Source: Caldilinea sp. CFX5
GTDB lineage: Bacteria > Chloroflexota > Anaerolineae > Caldilineales > Caldilineaceae
Assembly: GCA_021405325.1 (NCBI GenBank)
Contig: QWII01000021.1
Location: 1-64,000 of the forward strand
Direction of reading: 5' to 3'
Length of the DNA stretch: 64,000 bases
Of the stretch, positions 8,671 through 16,102 are shown piece after piece. Both the position numbers and the translations under genes were made by a program. The notes below the pieces were generated by a model that was not told the DNA's origin, searched no databases, and saw nothing but the letters and a program-made list of their open reading frames with translations. Position 1 is the stretch's first letter; each line of letters begins with the position of its first letter.

Positions 8671-9552
8671 ATGGCCGTAGGTAGTGCATCACAATCAAAC
8701 AAACGACGCCAACCGAAACCTTTCTCCCCACTGCGCTTCGGGTTGGGCTTGTTGCGCCATGTGGTTTTGTGGCTGCTCTGTCTCTTTGCGGTGGCCCCCT
8801 TGCTCTGGGCCATCGGCACCGCGCTCAAGCCGCAGACCGAAGTCTATACCAACCCCAATCTGTTGCCCAACCAGCCGACATTGGCGAATTTTATCTATGT
8901 GCTGAATGAAACGGCCTTTGGGCGTTGGTTTTTGAACACGTTGCTCCTGGCCGGCGGCACAACGCTCTTGTCAATCACGATTGCCACGCTGGCCGGCTAT
9001 GCCCTGTCGCGCTACCGCTTTTGGGGTTGGGGCGTTTATGGCAATACCCTCTTGCTGGTACAGATGTTTCCCGGCGTCATGTTGGGGATTCCCCTCTTTT
9101 TGATCTTCACCAAGCTGTTGTTGGTCGATAGCCTGTGGGCGCTGCTCATCACCTATATGACCTTTGCCCTGGCCTTCTCAGTCTGGATGCTCAAGGGCTA
9201 CTTTGACGGCATTCCACGCGAGATTGAGGAAGCGGCCTTGATCGACGGCGCCTCGCGCATGGGGGTTCTCTGGCGGATTGTGTTGCCGCTCTCCGGCCCC
9301 GGTATTTCCACAGTAGCGGTCTTTGCCTTTTTGTTGGCCTGGAATGAGTTCTTTTTCGCCTATATCTTTTTGGTTTCGGAAGATAATTACACCCTGCAAA
9401 TGGGCTTGTACACCTTTATCAAACAATTTTTCACCCGCTGGGAATATCTCATGACGGCCTCGGTCTTGACGACGCTGCCGGTGCTGGTCTTCTTTTTTGC
9501 CATGCAACGTTATCTGACGCGCGGCTTGATCGCCGGCGCGACGAAGGGGTAG
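8671..9552 (+). CDS. Sugar ABC transporter permease, MalG type (second pair)
   Basis: A 293-residue MalG-class permease. After a basic N-terminus the first span is HVVLWLLCLFAVAPLLWAIG; the periplasmic loop NPNLLPNQPTLANF and the EAA loop at about residue 186 (IEEAALIDGASRM) are standard. It ends in LTRGLIAGATKG. The ATG at 8671 is preceded by AAGGA and excludes a leader translated from the repeat upstream. It completes the second permease pair; the two binding proteins upstream presumably each serve one pair, though cross-use is possible. Confidence 0.94.
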   Translation: MAVGSASQSNKRRQPKPFSPLRFGLGLLRHVVLWLLCLFAVAPLLWAIGTALKPQTEVYTNPNLLPNQPTLANFIYVLNETAFGRWFLNTLLLAGGTTLLSITIATLAGYALSRYRFWGWGVYGNTLLLVQMFPGVMLGIPLFLIFTKLLLVDSLWALLITYMTFALAFSVWMLKGYFDGIPREIEEAALIDGASRMGVLWRIVLPLSGPGISTVAVFAFLLAWNEFFFAYIFLVSEDNYTLQMGLYTFIKQFFTRWEYLMTASVLTTLPVLVFFFAMQRYLTRGLIAGATKG

Positions 9553-9556
9553 GACA

Positions 9557-9600
9557 AGAGATTAAGAGATTGCGTAGCGGCACGTAATCTCTCAATCTCT
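9557..9600. repeat. Inverted repeat, GAGATTG family
   Basis: Arms AGAGATTAAGAGATT (9557-9571) and AATCTCTCAATCTCT (9586-9600) pair with one mismatch. It separates the second permease pair from the dehydrogenase gene. Confidence 0.75.
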
Positions 9601-9652
9601 GTATCTCCCGCCTTGCATCAACCTTTCTCTACCTTTAACAGGAGTACACCTT

Positions 9653-10669
9653 ATGAACATTCAACAAGTTGTCGTTACCGGGCAAAATCAAGTTGAGTTA
9701 CAAGATGCCACATTGAACGAAGCCGCGCTGGGACCGGATGAATTGCTCATCAAAACCGAAGCGACCTTTATCAGCGCCGGCACCGAGTTGGCAAACTATA
9801 CGGGCAAGGAGCCAAAGGTCTTTCAACCGGGGCAATGGTGTACCTACCCGTGGAAATCCGGCTATGCGAATGTCGGCATGGTGCAGGCGGTCGGCAGCAG
9901 TGTGAAGCGGGTCAAGGTCGGCGAGCGGGTCTTTAGCTATGGCAACCACGCTTCACTGGTGCGCTACAACCAGCAACGGTTGATCATCCCCGTGCCGGCG
10001 GGTGTTGATCCGGTCTTAGCTGCTGCCGCACGCATGGCCGGTGTGGCGATGACCTCGATCATTGTTAGCGAGATTCGCGATAACCCGTGGGTGGCCGTCT
10101 TTGGTCTTGGCACCGTCGGCAACCTGGCGGCGCAGATGTTTCGCATTCGCGGCTGCCGGGTGATCGGCGTTGACCCGGTCGGCTATCGACGTCAACTGGC
10201 CGAACGCTGCGGCATGGAAGTCACGGTTGGCGGTGATCCGGCAGCCGCCCACGAGGAAATCATGGCGATTACCGGCGGCAAGGGAGCCAACATCACGGTC
10301 GATGCGGTTGGTCATAGCGCCGTGGTCATGCAAGCGGCCAAGGCGACGGCCAGCTTTGGGCAGTTGGTGATTCTCGGCTCGCCGCGTGTGCCAGTGGAAG
10401 GTAATCTCACTGAGTTGCTTTCAGATGTTCATCTGCGTTGGATCGCCCTGCGTGGTGCGCTGGAATGGTGCGTCCCCATGTACCCTGATATTGGCAATCG
10501 CACTTCCCAGTGGAGCAAACAGGAGCAGATCTACGACTGGATGCAGCGCGGTCTCTTGCAGATCGAGCCGTTGGTCTCCCACCGCCTACCACCGACGGCC
10601 ATCAAAGCAGCCTACGAGGGTTTGCTGCGCCAGCCGGAGACCTATACCGGTGTGGCGCTGGTCTGGTAA
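9653..10669 (+). CDS. Zinc-type medium-chain dehydrogenase/reductase
   Basis: A 338-residue cytoplasmic oxidoreductase of the medium-chain alcohol dehydrogenase superfamily. The N-terminal GroES-like domain contains FISAGTELANYTG and GYANVGMVQAVG; the NAD(P)-binding fold begins with GLGTVGNLA near residue 150 and IGVDPVGYRRQLAERCG after it. The usual first catalytic cysteine and the four-cysteine structural zinc loop are not seen, as in the subgroup that has TE in place of the cysteine region, so zinc dependence is doubtful. An AGGAG site precedes the ATG. Placed at the end of the transport cluster, it probably oxidises the imported sugar or sugar alcohol. Confidence 0.85.
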   Translation: MNIQQVVVTGQNQVELQDATLNEAALGPDELLIKTEATFISAGTELANYTGKEPKVFQPGQWCTYPWKSGYANVGMVQAVGSSVKRVKVGERVFSYGNHASLVRYNQQRLIIPVPAGVDPVLAAAARMAGVAMTSIIVSEIRDNPWVAVFGLGTVGNLAAQMFRIRGCRVIGVDPVGYRRQLAERCGMEVTVGGDPAAAHEEIMAITGGKGANITVDAVGHSAVVMQAAKATASFGQLVILGSPRVPVEGNLTELLSDVHLRWIALRGALEWCVPMYPDIGNRTSQWSKQEQIYDWMQRGLLQIEPLVSHRLPPTAIKAAYEGLLRQPETYTGVALVW

Positions 10670-10697
10670 CTCAGCGACCAAAGTAAGTGTCTATTCT

Positions 10698-10745
10698 CAG
10701 TAGACCGCAACACCGCCTACCCCGACTTTGGACTGCGGACTACTG
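10698..10745. repeat. Inverted repeat between convergent genes, CAGTAGxCCGCA
   Basis: Arms 10698-10709 and 10734-10745 pair with one mismatch. It lies between the convergent dehydrogenase and GNAT genes and could terminate either. A related CAGTAG-CCC repeat is at 18824-18897. Confidence 0.65.
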
Positions 10746-10783
10746 ATTCTACAATAACTTTGCCGTCGGCCGAAAAGCATACC

Positions 10784-11422
10784 CTACGCTGTCAGCATGG
10801 CCTCCTTGAGCGCATAGGGGAAAGGCGGCGACGGGTGAGGCGCATTCTGCGGCGGTCGGCAAGTTGTCGGCAGCGGCAGGGGCGCCAGCCGGCAGGCGGC
10901 AAAGATCTGTTGCCAACGGGCAATTTGGTTTTCATGCACCAGACGCGGCAGGAAGCCAAGTTTTAGATAGGTTTTAATTGCCGGTAGGTTGGCGTCGTCT
11001 GTCTCCAACACGGCGCTGGTTAAGCTGCAGCGGACAAATTCATGCAAAATATACAGCACCATTTGATAGCCTAAGCCGCGGCCCCGCTGTGGCGGAATAA
11101 CCCCAACAAACAGGACATAACCAACTCCTTCGCCCCAGCGGTAATGTTGCCGCCAGGCGCTGGCGGTGGCGCAGGGTTCGCCTGTCGCATTAAACATGAT
11201 AAAGACGCGACTAGGATCATAGTCGTAATTTTCCACCATCACCTTCTGAAAATCGCCCGGCTCATAATTGCCAAAGGCTTGATCCATCACCCTTTCCCAG
11301 AGTATACCCTCATCAACGCCAATCGAACGGATGCAGAAGCCAGCCGGTAGGGCCGGCGCCGGCAGGGCAGCAAGGGTTGGTCGTTCCAGACAAAGCGCTG
11401 GTTCTGTTGTTGTGACTGTCAT
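10784..11422 (-). CDS. GNAT-family N-acetyltransferase
   Basis: A 212-residue cytoplasmic acetyltransferase. The acetyl-CoA binding loop is visible as PPQRGRGLGYQMV in the middle of the protein, followed by VLETDDANLPAIKTYLKLGF, the classic motif B end of GNAT proteins. It transfers an acetyl group from acetyl-CoA to an unknown amine. I take the ATG at 11422; a TTG at 11485 would extend it but lacks a ribosome site. It is isolated, convergent with the dehydrogenase and divergent from the secreted repeat-protein gene. Substrate cannot be told. Confidence 0.88.
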   Translation of the reverse strand: MTVTTTEPALCLERPTLAALPAPALPAGFCIRSIGVDEGILWERVMDQAFGNYEPGDFQKVMVENYDYDPSRVFIMFNATGEPCATASAWRQHYRWGEGVGYVLFVGVIPPQRGRGLGYQMVLYILHEFVRCSLTSAVLETDDANLPAIKTYLKLGFLPRLVHENQIARWQQIFAACRLAPLPLPTTCRPPQNAPHPSPPFPYALKEAMLTA

Positions 11423-11490
11423 TGGCGCACTGCCTTTTCTACCGTACGCTTCTGCCGCAATGCCCAAACTTTGATAACTTGCCAAGAGTT

Positions 11491-11531
11491 TCTTGACAAT
11501 CCCTTGAGGTTTGCCCGCTACAATAAGGGTG
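11491..11531 (+). promoter_or_regulatory. Promoter element with 11-bp-spaced direct repeats (copy 1)
   Basis: CTTGACAATCC is followed exactly 11 bases later by CTTGAGGTTT, then a -10-like TACAAT at 11519-11524 and AAGGGTG. A 41-base alignment with 13180-13220 gives 32 identities, including the whole 3' end. Direct repeats with one-helical-turn spacing in front of a -10 box are how OmpR/PhoB-class regulators bind, and such a regulator is encoded at 14257. Regulation is inferred. Confidence 0.6.
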
Positions 11532-11567
11532 TATCGTTGCTAATGGGAGTTAGGAATTTGTTTCGGT

Positions 11568-11637
11568 AATCGTAGGTGCGGTTTGTAACCGCACGGTTCC
11601 CAGGGAGCAAGTGCGGTTACAAACCGCACCTACGATT
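11568..11637. repeat. Perfect 27-bp inverted repeat
   Basis: Arms 11568-11594 and 11611-11637 are perfectly complementary over 27 bases (core GTAGGTGCGGTTTGTAACCG) with a 16-base loop. It lies inside the leader of the secreted repeat-protein gene, downstream of the promoter element, so the transcript would carry a very stable hairpin. Confidence 0.9.
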
Positions 11638-11689
11638 GTTCAACACCACACAGTATAAATGTTTGTGGTTCAACACCACACAGTATAAA
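11638..11689 (+). repeat. Tandem direct repeat, 30-bp period, before the 11700 start
   Basis: GTTCAACACCACACAGTATA plus two A occurs at 11638 and again at 11668, separated by ATGTTTGT-G. The second copy runs into the ribosome site AAAGGAG of the next gene. It may be a duplicated regulatory or mRNA-binding site. Confidence 0.8.
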
Positions 11690-11699
11690 GGAGTGATCA

Positions 11700-12578
11700 A
11701 TGAATAACAAATGGAATCGCTGGGTCGTCGGTGGCTTGGGGGCGCTCTTAGCCGTCACGGTTGCGGTTGGCGCGGCGACCACTACCTTTGCCAATGACCA
11801 AGGCGTTGCTGCGATTGAGTGGCGCGGCAACCACGGCGGGCCGGGCGGTCTGGGACGCGGCGCTTCGCTGACCACCATTGCCACCGCCCTGAACATGACC
11901 GTGGCCGATCTCCAGAGCGCCCTCCAGTCGGGTAAGACGGTTGCCGCCCTCGCCACTGAAAAGGGTGTCGCCTTGCAAACAATTGTCGATGCGTTGATTG
12001 CCGAGCAGAAAACCGTGCTGCAACAGGCTGTCACCGCTGGCCGGCTGACCCAAGCGCAGGCCGATGCCCGCCTGGCCGCGTTACAAACGCAACTGCCGAC
12101 CCAACTCAGCACGGCCTTTACCCCTGGTCTGCGCGGTGGTGGCCGCGGGATGCCCGGCAGCTTTGGCCCCGGCGCTTCGTTTGCCACGATTGCAACAACC
12201 TTAGGCGTCAGCGAAAGTGAGTTGATGACCGCCCTGCAAGCAGGCAAAAGTGTCGCCGACATTGCCGCCGAAAAGAATGTCGATCTCGCCAAAGTGAGCG
12301 CGGCCATCGTTGCCGAACAAAAAACCGCCCTGCAACAGGCTGTAACCGCTGGTCGGTTGACGCAGGCGCAGGCCCACCAACAGCTTGCCCGCCTCCAAGC
12401 CAATCTGCCGCACCTGCTCAGTCTGAAAGGTGGTATGGGGCCTGGTTTAGGTGGGCCACGCGGTCATGGTCGCTTTGGTGGGGATCGCAACCAGCAGGAA
12501 GCGCCCGCACCGCTGTCAACCCCATCCCAACAATCCAATGATGCACCGGTCGTTCCCGGTGTTGAGGGGAATGCCTGA
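11700..12578 (+). CDS. Secreted protein with two ~90-residue internal repeats
   Basis: A 292-residue exported protein. Residues 1-31 form a Sec signal peptide (WVVGGLGALLAVTVAVGAA, cleavage likely after TFA). The mature part holds two tandem units, each with GASxxTIATxLxxxxxxLxxALQxGKxVAxxAxEKxV and then AEQKTxLQQAVTAGRLTQAQA; they start near residues 58 and 158. The C-terminus is Gly/Pro/Gln-rich and low-complexity. The helical 'LTQAQAD' units resemble repeats in secreted proteins of unknown role found in Actinobacteria, Firmicutes and Chloroflexi (DUF2680-like); I do not assign a function. AAAGGAG precedes the ATG. It heads the locus that leads into the two-component system. Confidence 0.85.
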   Translation: MNNKWNRWVVGGLGALLAVTVAVGAATTTFANDQGVAAIEWRGNHGGPGGLGRGASLTTIATALNMTVADLQSALQSGKTVAALATEKGVALQTIVDALIAEQKTVLQQAVTAGRLTQAQADARLAALQTQLPTQLSTAFTPGLRGGGRGMPGSFGPGASFATIATTLGVSESELMTALQAGKSVADIAAEKNVDLAKVSAAIVAEQKTALQQAVTAGRLTQAQAHQQLARLQANLPHLLSLKGGMGPGLGGPRGHGRFGGDRNQQEAPAPLSTPSQQSNDAPVVPGVEGNA

Positions 12579-12704
12579 GGTCTACATGGGGTAGTTAGGG
12601 TACAATCCATCACCGCGCTACCCCGGTAAAGTGCTGAGATTTATGTCAATCCGTTCAAGTAAAACAAACAAGTAACAAGCGATAAACCATAAGGAGATCT
12701 ACGT

Positions 12705-13094
12705 ATGCAAGCGACAATTTTCTATCTACTCAACAACCCGATGGGCAACGCGGCCGCGCAAGGCATGATGCGGGGCGGGCCTGGTGGTCATGGCGGCGGC
12801 TTCCTGCTGGGTGGGTTGATGAGCGTCTTGTGGACGGTGCTGATTGTGTTGGCCGTCCTCTGGGTGACGCGCAACTGGGGCAAGATCAAGGATTATACCC
12901 GCCGCACGGCTTCGTCCTTGACGCCCAGCAGCGGCGCAACCAGCCAGGCCCCACTGGAAATCTTGCAAATCCGCTATGCCAAGGGGGAGATCACCCGCGA
13001 AGAGTATGAAACCATTCGCCGTGATCTCACCGGTGAACCGGCCCCGGCGCCTGCCGCTGCCCCGGCTGCTGAACCGGTAGCGCCGCAAGCATAA
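12705..13094 (+). CDS. Membrane protein with C-terminal SHOCT domain
   Basis: A 129-residue protein. A Gly/Met-rich N-terminus is followed by one transmembrane segment (GGLMSVLWTVLIVLAVLWV, about residues 35-55), a basic linker, the short helical SHOCT motif at about residues 86-110 (LEILQIRYAKGEITREEYETI), and an Ala/Pro-rich tail. SHOCT modules are small oligomerisation domains at the ends of many membrane and stress proteins. AAGGAG precedes the ATG. Just upstream a short GGGGTAG/CTACCCC dyad (12588-12624) flanks a TACAAT-like -10. It sits between the secreted repeat protein and the DUF4405 protein. Confidence 0.85.
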   Translation: MQATIFYLLNNPMGNAAAQGMMRGGPGGHGGGFLLGGLMSVLWTVLIVLAVLWVTRNWGKIKDYTRRTASSLTPSSGATSQAPLEILQIRYAKGEITREEYETIRRDLTGEPAPAPAAAPAAEPVAPQA

Positions 13095-13113
13095 GCGCAG
13101 CGGTAAGCCGCAG

Positions 13114-13147
13114 AAAAACGCCTTCTCAAGCGAGAGGGCGTTTTTTC
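13114..13147 (+). terminator. Rho-independent terminator
   Basis: AAAACGCC-TTCTC, a four-base loop AAGC, GAGAG-GGCGTTTT and then further T residues form a classical hairpin with a T-tract, 20 bases after the SHOCT gene. Confidence 0.9.
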
Positions 13148-13179
13148 TTGCATTATGATTCGACAAAGTTTCCTGCACT

Positions 13180-13220
13180 TCTTAACAATTCCTTGAGATT
13201 TACCGCGTATACTAAGGGTG
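13180..13220 (+). promoter_or_regulatory. Promoter element with 11-bp-spaced direct repeats (copy 2)
   Basis: CTTAACAATTC is followed at 11 bases by CTTGAGATTT, then TATACT (-10) at 13208-13213 and AAGGGTG. It matches the element at 11491-11531 at 32 of 41 positions. It lies about 96 bases before the DUF4405 gene, right after a strong terminator, so it should drive the membrane-protein/two-component segment. Confidence 0.65.
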
Positions 13221-13315
13221 GCGCTGGCCCCATGCTGGCAACAGTACAAGGACAGCCGACAGACAAGGACAGGGAAAAACGCCAGCCATCATCTGGCCAG
13301 TAAAGGAAATAACCA

Positions 13316-13843
13316 ATGCAAACGACCCAGCGCAAACTGAGTCCAACCACCATCAACTATCTGATAGACATCGCCATCTTTGTCGCCTTTTTGGTGGCGA
13401 TGGATCCGCGCAGCACCGGCATTGCCCTGCATGAGTGGCTCAGTATCGCCTTTGGCGCGGCCATTATCACCCATCTCTTGCTCCACTGGTCGTGGCTGGT
13501 GGGGATTACGCAGCGCTTCTTTGGCAAAATCACGCGTGAGGCCCGGTTGAATTACCTTATCAACCTGCTCTTTTTTATCGACATGACAATCATTATTTTC
13601 AGCGGCATTATGATTTCGGAAGCCGCACTGCCCGCGGTCGGCATCACCCTGGCCCACAGTTTTGCCTGGCGCAGCCTGCATGAGCTGTCGGCCAATCTGG
13701 CGCTGCCGATTCTGGGGTTGCATGTGGCCCTGCACTGGCGTTGGCTTGTCAACACCACCAAGCACTTGGTTGGCCGTGTGCGCCCAGCGAAACCAGTCGT
13801 TGCCCTGCCGGAACAGGCGCTGCAGAAAGGCATCTACCCATGA
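13316..13843 (+). CDS. DUF4405 membrane protein, cytochrome b561-like four-helix fold
   Basis: A 175-residue inner-membrane protein with four predicted spans: INYLIDIAIFVAFLVAMD, a second at HEWLSIAFGAAIITHLLLHW, a third at YLINLLFFIDMTIIIFSGIM and a fourth at LALPILGLHVALHW. Paired histidines in HEW, HLLLHWSW, LHELSA and LHVALHW lie at the membrane edges of these helices, the layout expected for b-type haem ligation in DUF4405/b561-like proteins. It could carry electrons or sense redox in the membrane. AAGGAAA precedes the ATG; the stop overlaps the next start by ATGA. Confidence 0.85.
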   Translation: MQTTQRKLSPTTINYLIDIAIFVAFLVAMDPRSTGIALHEWLSIAFGAAIITHLLLHWSWLVGITQRFFGKITREARLNYLINLLFFIDMTIIIFSGIMISEAALPAVGITLAHSFAWRSLHELSANLALPILGLHVALHWRWLVNTTKHLVGRVRPAKPVVALPEQALQKGIYP

Positions 13844-14205
13844 AAAATGTACTGATGCTGATTGGTCGCCTCGCCTTGATTCTGCTGGCGGCGACCGTGG
13901 TCGTTGGGATCACCATGCGTTTTGTCGATACCAACGCCACCAATCGCTTGGCGCCAATTGAACGTAACGCGTTCAATCAAGCAAGCGCGGATGACGCCGG
14001 GCAAAGCGCTGCCACAACACAGCCAGGAGAAGGACATGCGTTCCGTGGGGAAGGGCACAGCCCGCGGAATCAAAGTCTTGCTGGTCGTTTGACCTTTGGT
14101 CTCTTTGGGTTCGCCAAGAACTTTGCTATCATTGGAGTGGTAGTGCTGGTTGTCGTCGGTCTTGAACGCTTTTTTGTCCGACGGTTGAGCGGGGCAGCGG
14201 TGTAA
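13840..14205 (+). CDS. Small membrane protein with two transmembrane helices
   Basis: A 121-residue protein with a transmembrane helix at residues 5-26 (MLIGRLALILLAATVVVGIT), a polar Gln/Asp/Ser/His-rich segment of about 65 residues, and a second helix near residues 92-112 (FAIIGVVVLVVVGLERFFV). The start overlaps the DUF4405 stop (ATGA), implying translational coupling and likely physical partnership. I do not recognise a family. The loop would face outside the cytoplasm if both termini are inside, so it could act as an envelope sensor for the kinase encoded downstream; this is inference. Confidence 0.8.
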   Translation: MKNVLMLIGRLALILLAATVVVGITMRFVDTNATNRLAPIERNAFNQASADDAGQSAATTQPGEGHAFRGEGHSPRNQSLAGRLTFGLFGFAKNFAIIGVVVLVVVGLERFFVRRLSGAAV

Positions 14206-14238
14206 AAAAGTTCGCCTTTTGACAAAAGGCGAACTTTT
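14206..14238 (+). terminator. Hairpin between membrane gene and response regulator
   Basis: AAAAGTTCGCCTTTT at 14206-14220 pairs perfectly over 15 bases with 14224-14238 around GAC, and ends in four T. It could terminate or attenuate read-through into the regulator gene, whose ribosome site AGGAGAG begins right after it. Confidence 0.7.
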
Positions 14239-14256
14239 AGGAGAGACAGAGTACGC

Positions 14257-14958
14257 ATGAGCAAACATCGGATTCTCGTTGTCGATGACGATAAATCGAT
14301 TGTCAAAGTGGTGCGCAGCTATTTGGAGCAGGCCGGCTATGCGGTGCGGGTGGCCTATGACGGTTCGACGGCGCTGCATATCCTGCGTAGCGAAAAACCC
14401 GATCTGTTGGTTTTAGATCTCATGTTACCGGATCGCGATGGCTGGGAAATTACCCGCACCATTCGCGCCGACGCCACGCTTGGCGCCACCCCGATCATCA
14501 TGTTGACCGCCCGCGTCGAAGACACCGACAAGATTATCGGGTTGGAATTAGGCGCTGACGACTATATCACTAAGCCGTTCAATGCGCGCGAGATTGTGGC
14601 GCGGGTGCGAGCGCTGTTGCGGCGCGCCCAGTTTGCCCAGAGCGCGCCACCGGCCCAATTACGGATCGGCGCCCTACAACTCGATCTGGATCAACGCACG
14701 CTGATGATTGAGGGCAAGGGAGTTGACCTCACGCGCACGGAATTTACCCTGTTACAACTGCTGATGGCCAATCCGGGCCACACCTTCACGCGTGATGAAT
14801 TATTGGAGAAGAGCATGGGCTACGCCTATGAAGGGATGGGGCGCACGCTCGATACGCATATGAGCAATCTGCGCAAAAAGATCGAACCCGATCCCAGTGC
14901 GCCGATCTACATTCAAACCGTCTACGGCGTCGGCTATCGGCTGGCCAGGGAGGCATGA
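14257..14958 (+). CDS. OmpR/PhoB-family response regulator
   Basis: A 233-residue two-domain regulator. The receiver domain has the acidic pocket VDDDK at residues 9-13, the phospho-acceptor Asp54 in VLDLMLPD, and the conserved Lys in YITKPF near residue 105. The C-terminal winged-helix domain starts around residue 135 and shows LTRTEFTLLQLLMANPG and the wing VYGVGYRL. Phosphorylated by the kinase encoded immediately downstream (ATGA overlap), it should bind tandem direct repeats; the elements at 11491 and 13180 are the best candidates. Confidence 0.96.
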   Translation: MSKHRILVVDDDKSIVKVVRSYLEQAGYAVRVAYDGSTALHILRSEKPDLLVLDLMLPDRDGWEITRTIRADATLGATPIIMLTARVEDTDKIIGLELGADDYITKPFNAREIVARVRALLRRAQFAQSAPPAQLRIGALQLDLDQRTLMIEGKGVDLTRTEFTLLQLLMANPGHTFTRDELLEKSMGYAYEGMGRTLDTHMSNLRKKIEPDPSAPIYIQTVYGVGYRLAREA

Positions 14959-16043
14959 TGAAACGCTTGTGGGTACGGCTGAGTGTGGTGATGAGCGGGT
15001 TGATTTTGCTCTTTACCCTTCTGCCCCTTTTTGCTTTTTTGGTCCTCCCGGATCGCGGCGCCAATGACTGGGAGCGCAACGGGAGACGCGATGAGGGGCA
15101 TCCGGCAGTAGAGCGACGCTTCTTTACGCCCTGGCGTACTTTACCGGGGAATTTATTCCAATCGGTGCTGCTGGCCGGCGCAGTGGGTATCGCCGGTGGC
15201 GTGGCCGCCAGTTGGATCCTGGCGGCGCCGATTACCAAATTGGCCAATGCCGCCCAGGCGATTGGCGCCGGCGATCTAACAGTGCGCGTCGAATTGAACC
15301 ACAGCAGCAAGGAGATCGACGCTCTGGCCCAAGCCTTTAACAAGATGGCCGCCGACCTCCAGCACGCCGCCGAACTGCGCAGTAACTTGATGGCCGACGT
15401 CTCCCACGAACTGCGCACCCCGCTGACGGTGCTGGAAGGCAATCTGCGCGCCGCGCTCGACCATGTCTACGAACTGGATGATGAGCAGATTGCCAATCTC
15501 TATGAGCAGACGCGCCATCTGATCCGGTTGGTCAGCGAATTGCGTGAATTGACGCTGGCCGAAGCGGCGCAACTGCCGTTGGCGCAGGAAGCGGTCGATC
15601 TCCGCGCCCTGTTACAGGAGAGCGCCGCTGTTTTTGCGCCCCTGATGGAAGAAAAAGGGGTGCAACTCCTTGTCCAATTGCCGCCCAGTTTACCCGTCGT
15701 CAATATCGATCCTGCCCGTATGCGGCAAGTGCTGCACAATTTGTTAGCCAATGCCTTGCGCCATACGCCGGCGGGGGGACAGGTGACCGCAGCGCTGGCC
15801 CAAACCGCCGGCCGGGTGCGGTTGACGGTACAGGACACCGGCGAAGGTATCGATCCGCAACATCTGGAACATATCTTTGACCGCTTCTATCGCACCGACC
15901 CGTCGCGCAGCCGCGAAACGGGCGGCAGTGGTCTGGGGTTAGCCATTGTCAAGGCCATTGTGGAAGCGCATGGCGGCGAAGTCAACGCCACCAGCGGCGG
16001 AGTGGGTCGAGGAACTAGATTTACGATTTTTTTGCCCGTGTGA
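14955..16043 (+). CDS. Sensor histidine kinase
   Basis: A 362-residue membrane kinase. Transmembrane helices lie near residues 7-31 (LSVVMSGLILLFTLLPLFAFLVL) and 70-95, enclosing a short basic periplasmic loop of about 40 residues, too small for a large ligand domain. A HAMP linker follows, then the H-box DVSHELRTPLTVLEG with His at about 151, the N-box LLANALRHTP and the G-boxes DTGEGI and GGSGLGLAI. It phosphorylates the regulator encoded upstream. The small sensory loop suggests that the neighbouring membrane proteins may provide the signal. Confidence 0.96.
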   Translation: MMKRLWVRLSVVMSGLILLFTLLPLFAFLVLPDRGANDWERNGRRDEGHPAVERRFFTPWRTLPGNLFQSVLLAGAVGIAGGVAASWILAAPITKLANAAQAIGAGDLTVRVELNHSSKEIDALAQAFNKMAADLQHAAELRSNLMADVSHELRTPLTVLEGNLRAALDHVYELDDEQIANLYEQTRHLIRLVSELRELTLAEAAQLPLAQEAVDLRALLQESAAVFAPLMEEKGVQLLVQLPPSLPVVNIDPARMRQVLHNLLANALRHTPAGGQVTAALAQTAGRVRLTVQDTGEGIDPQHLEHIFDRFYRTDPSRSRETGGSGLGLAIVKAIVEAHGGEVNATSGGVGRGTRFTIFLPV

Positions 16044-16102
16044 CAGCGGCGGATTCAGGGGGCGGAGAAATCCGCGCCCCCTGAATCTGTCGCTGTCACA
16101 CC
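16039..16102. terminator. Bidirectional hairpin between histidine kinase and ruvB
   Basis: A long inverted repeat from GTGTGACAGCG to CGCTGTCACAC, with inner arms GATTCAGGGGGCGG and CCGCGCCCCCTGAATC, spans the 52-base gap and includes both stop regions. It is placed to terminate both convergent genes. Confidence 0.8.
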
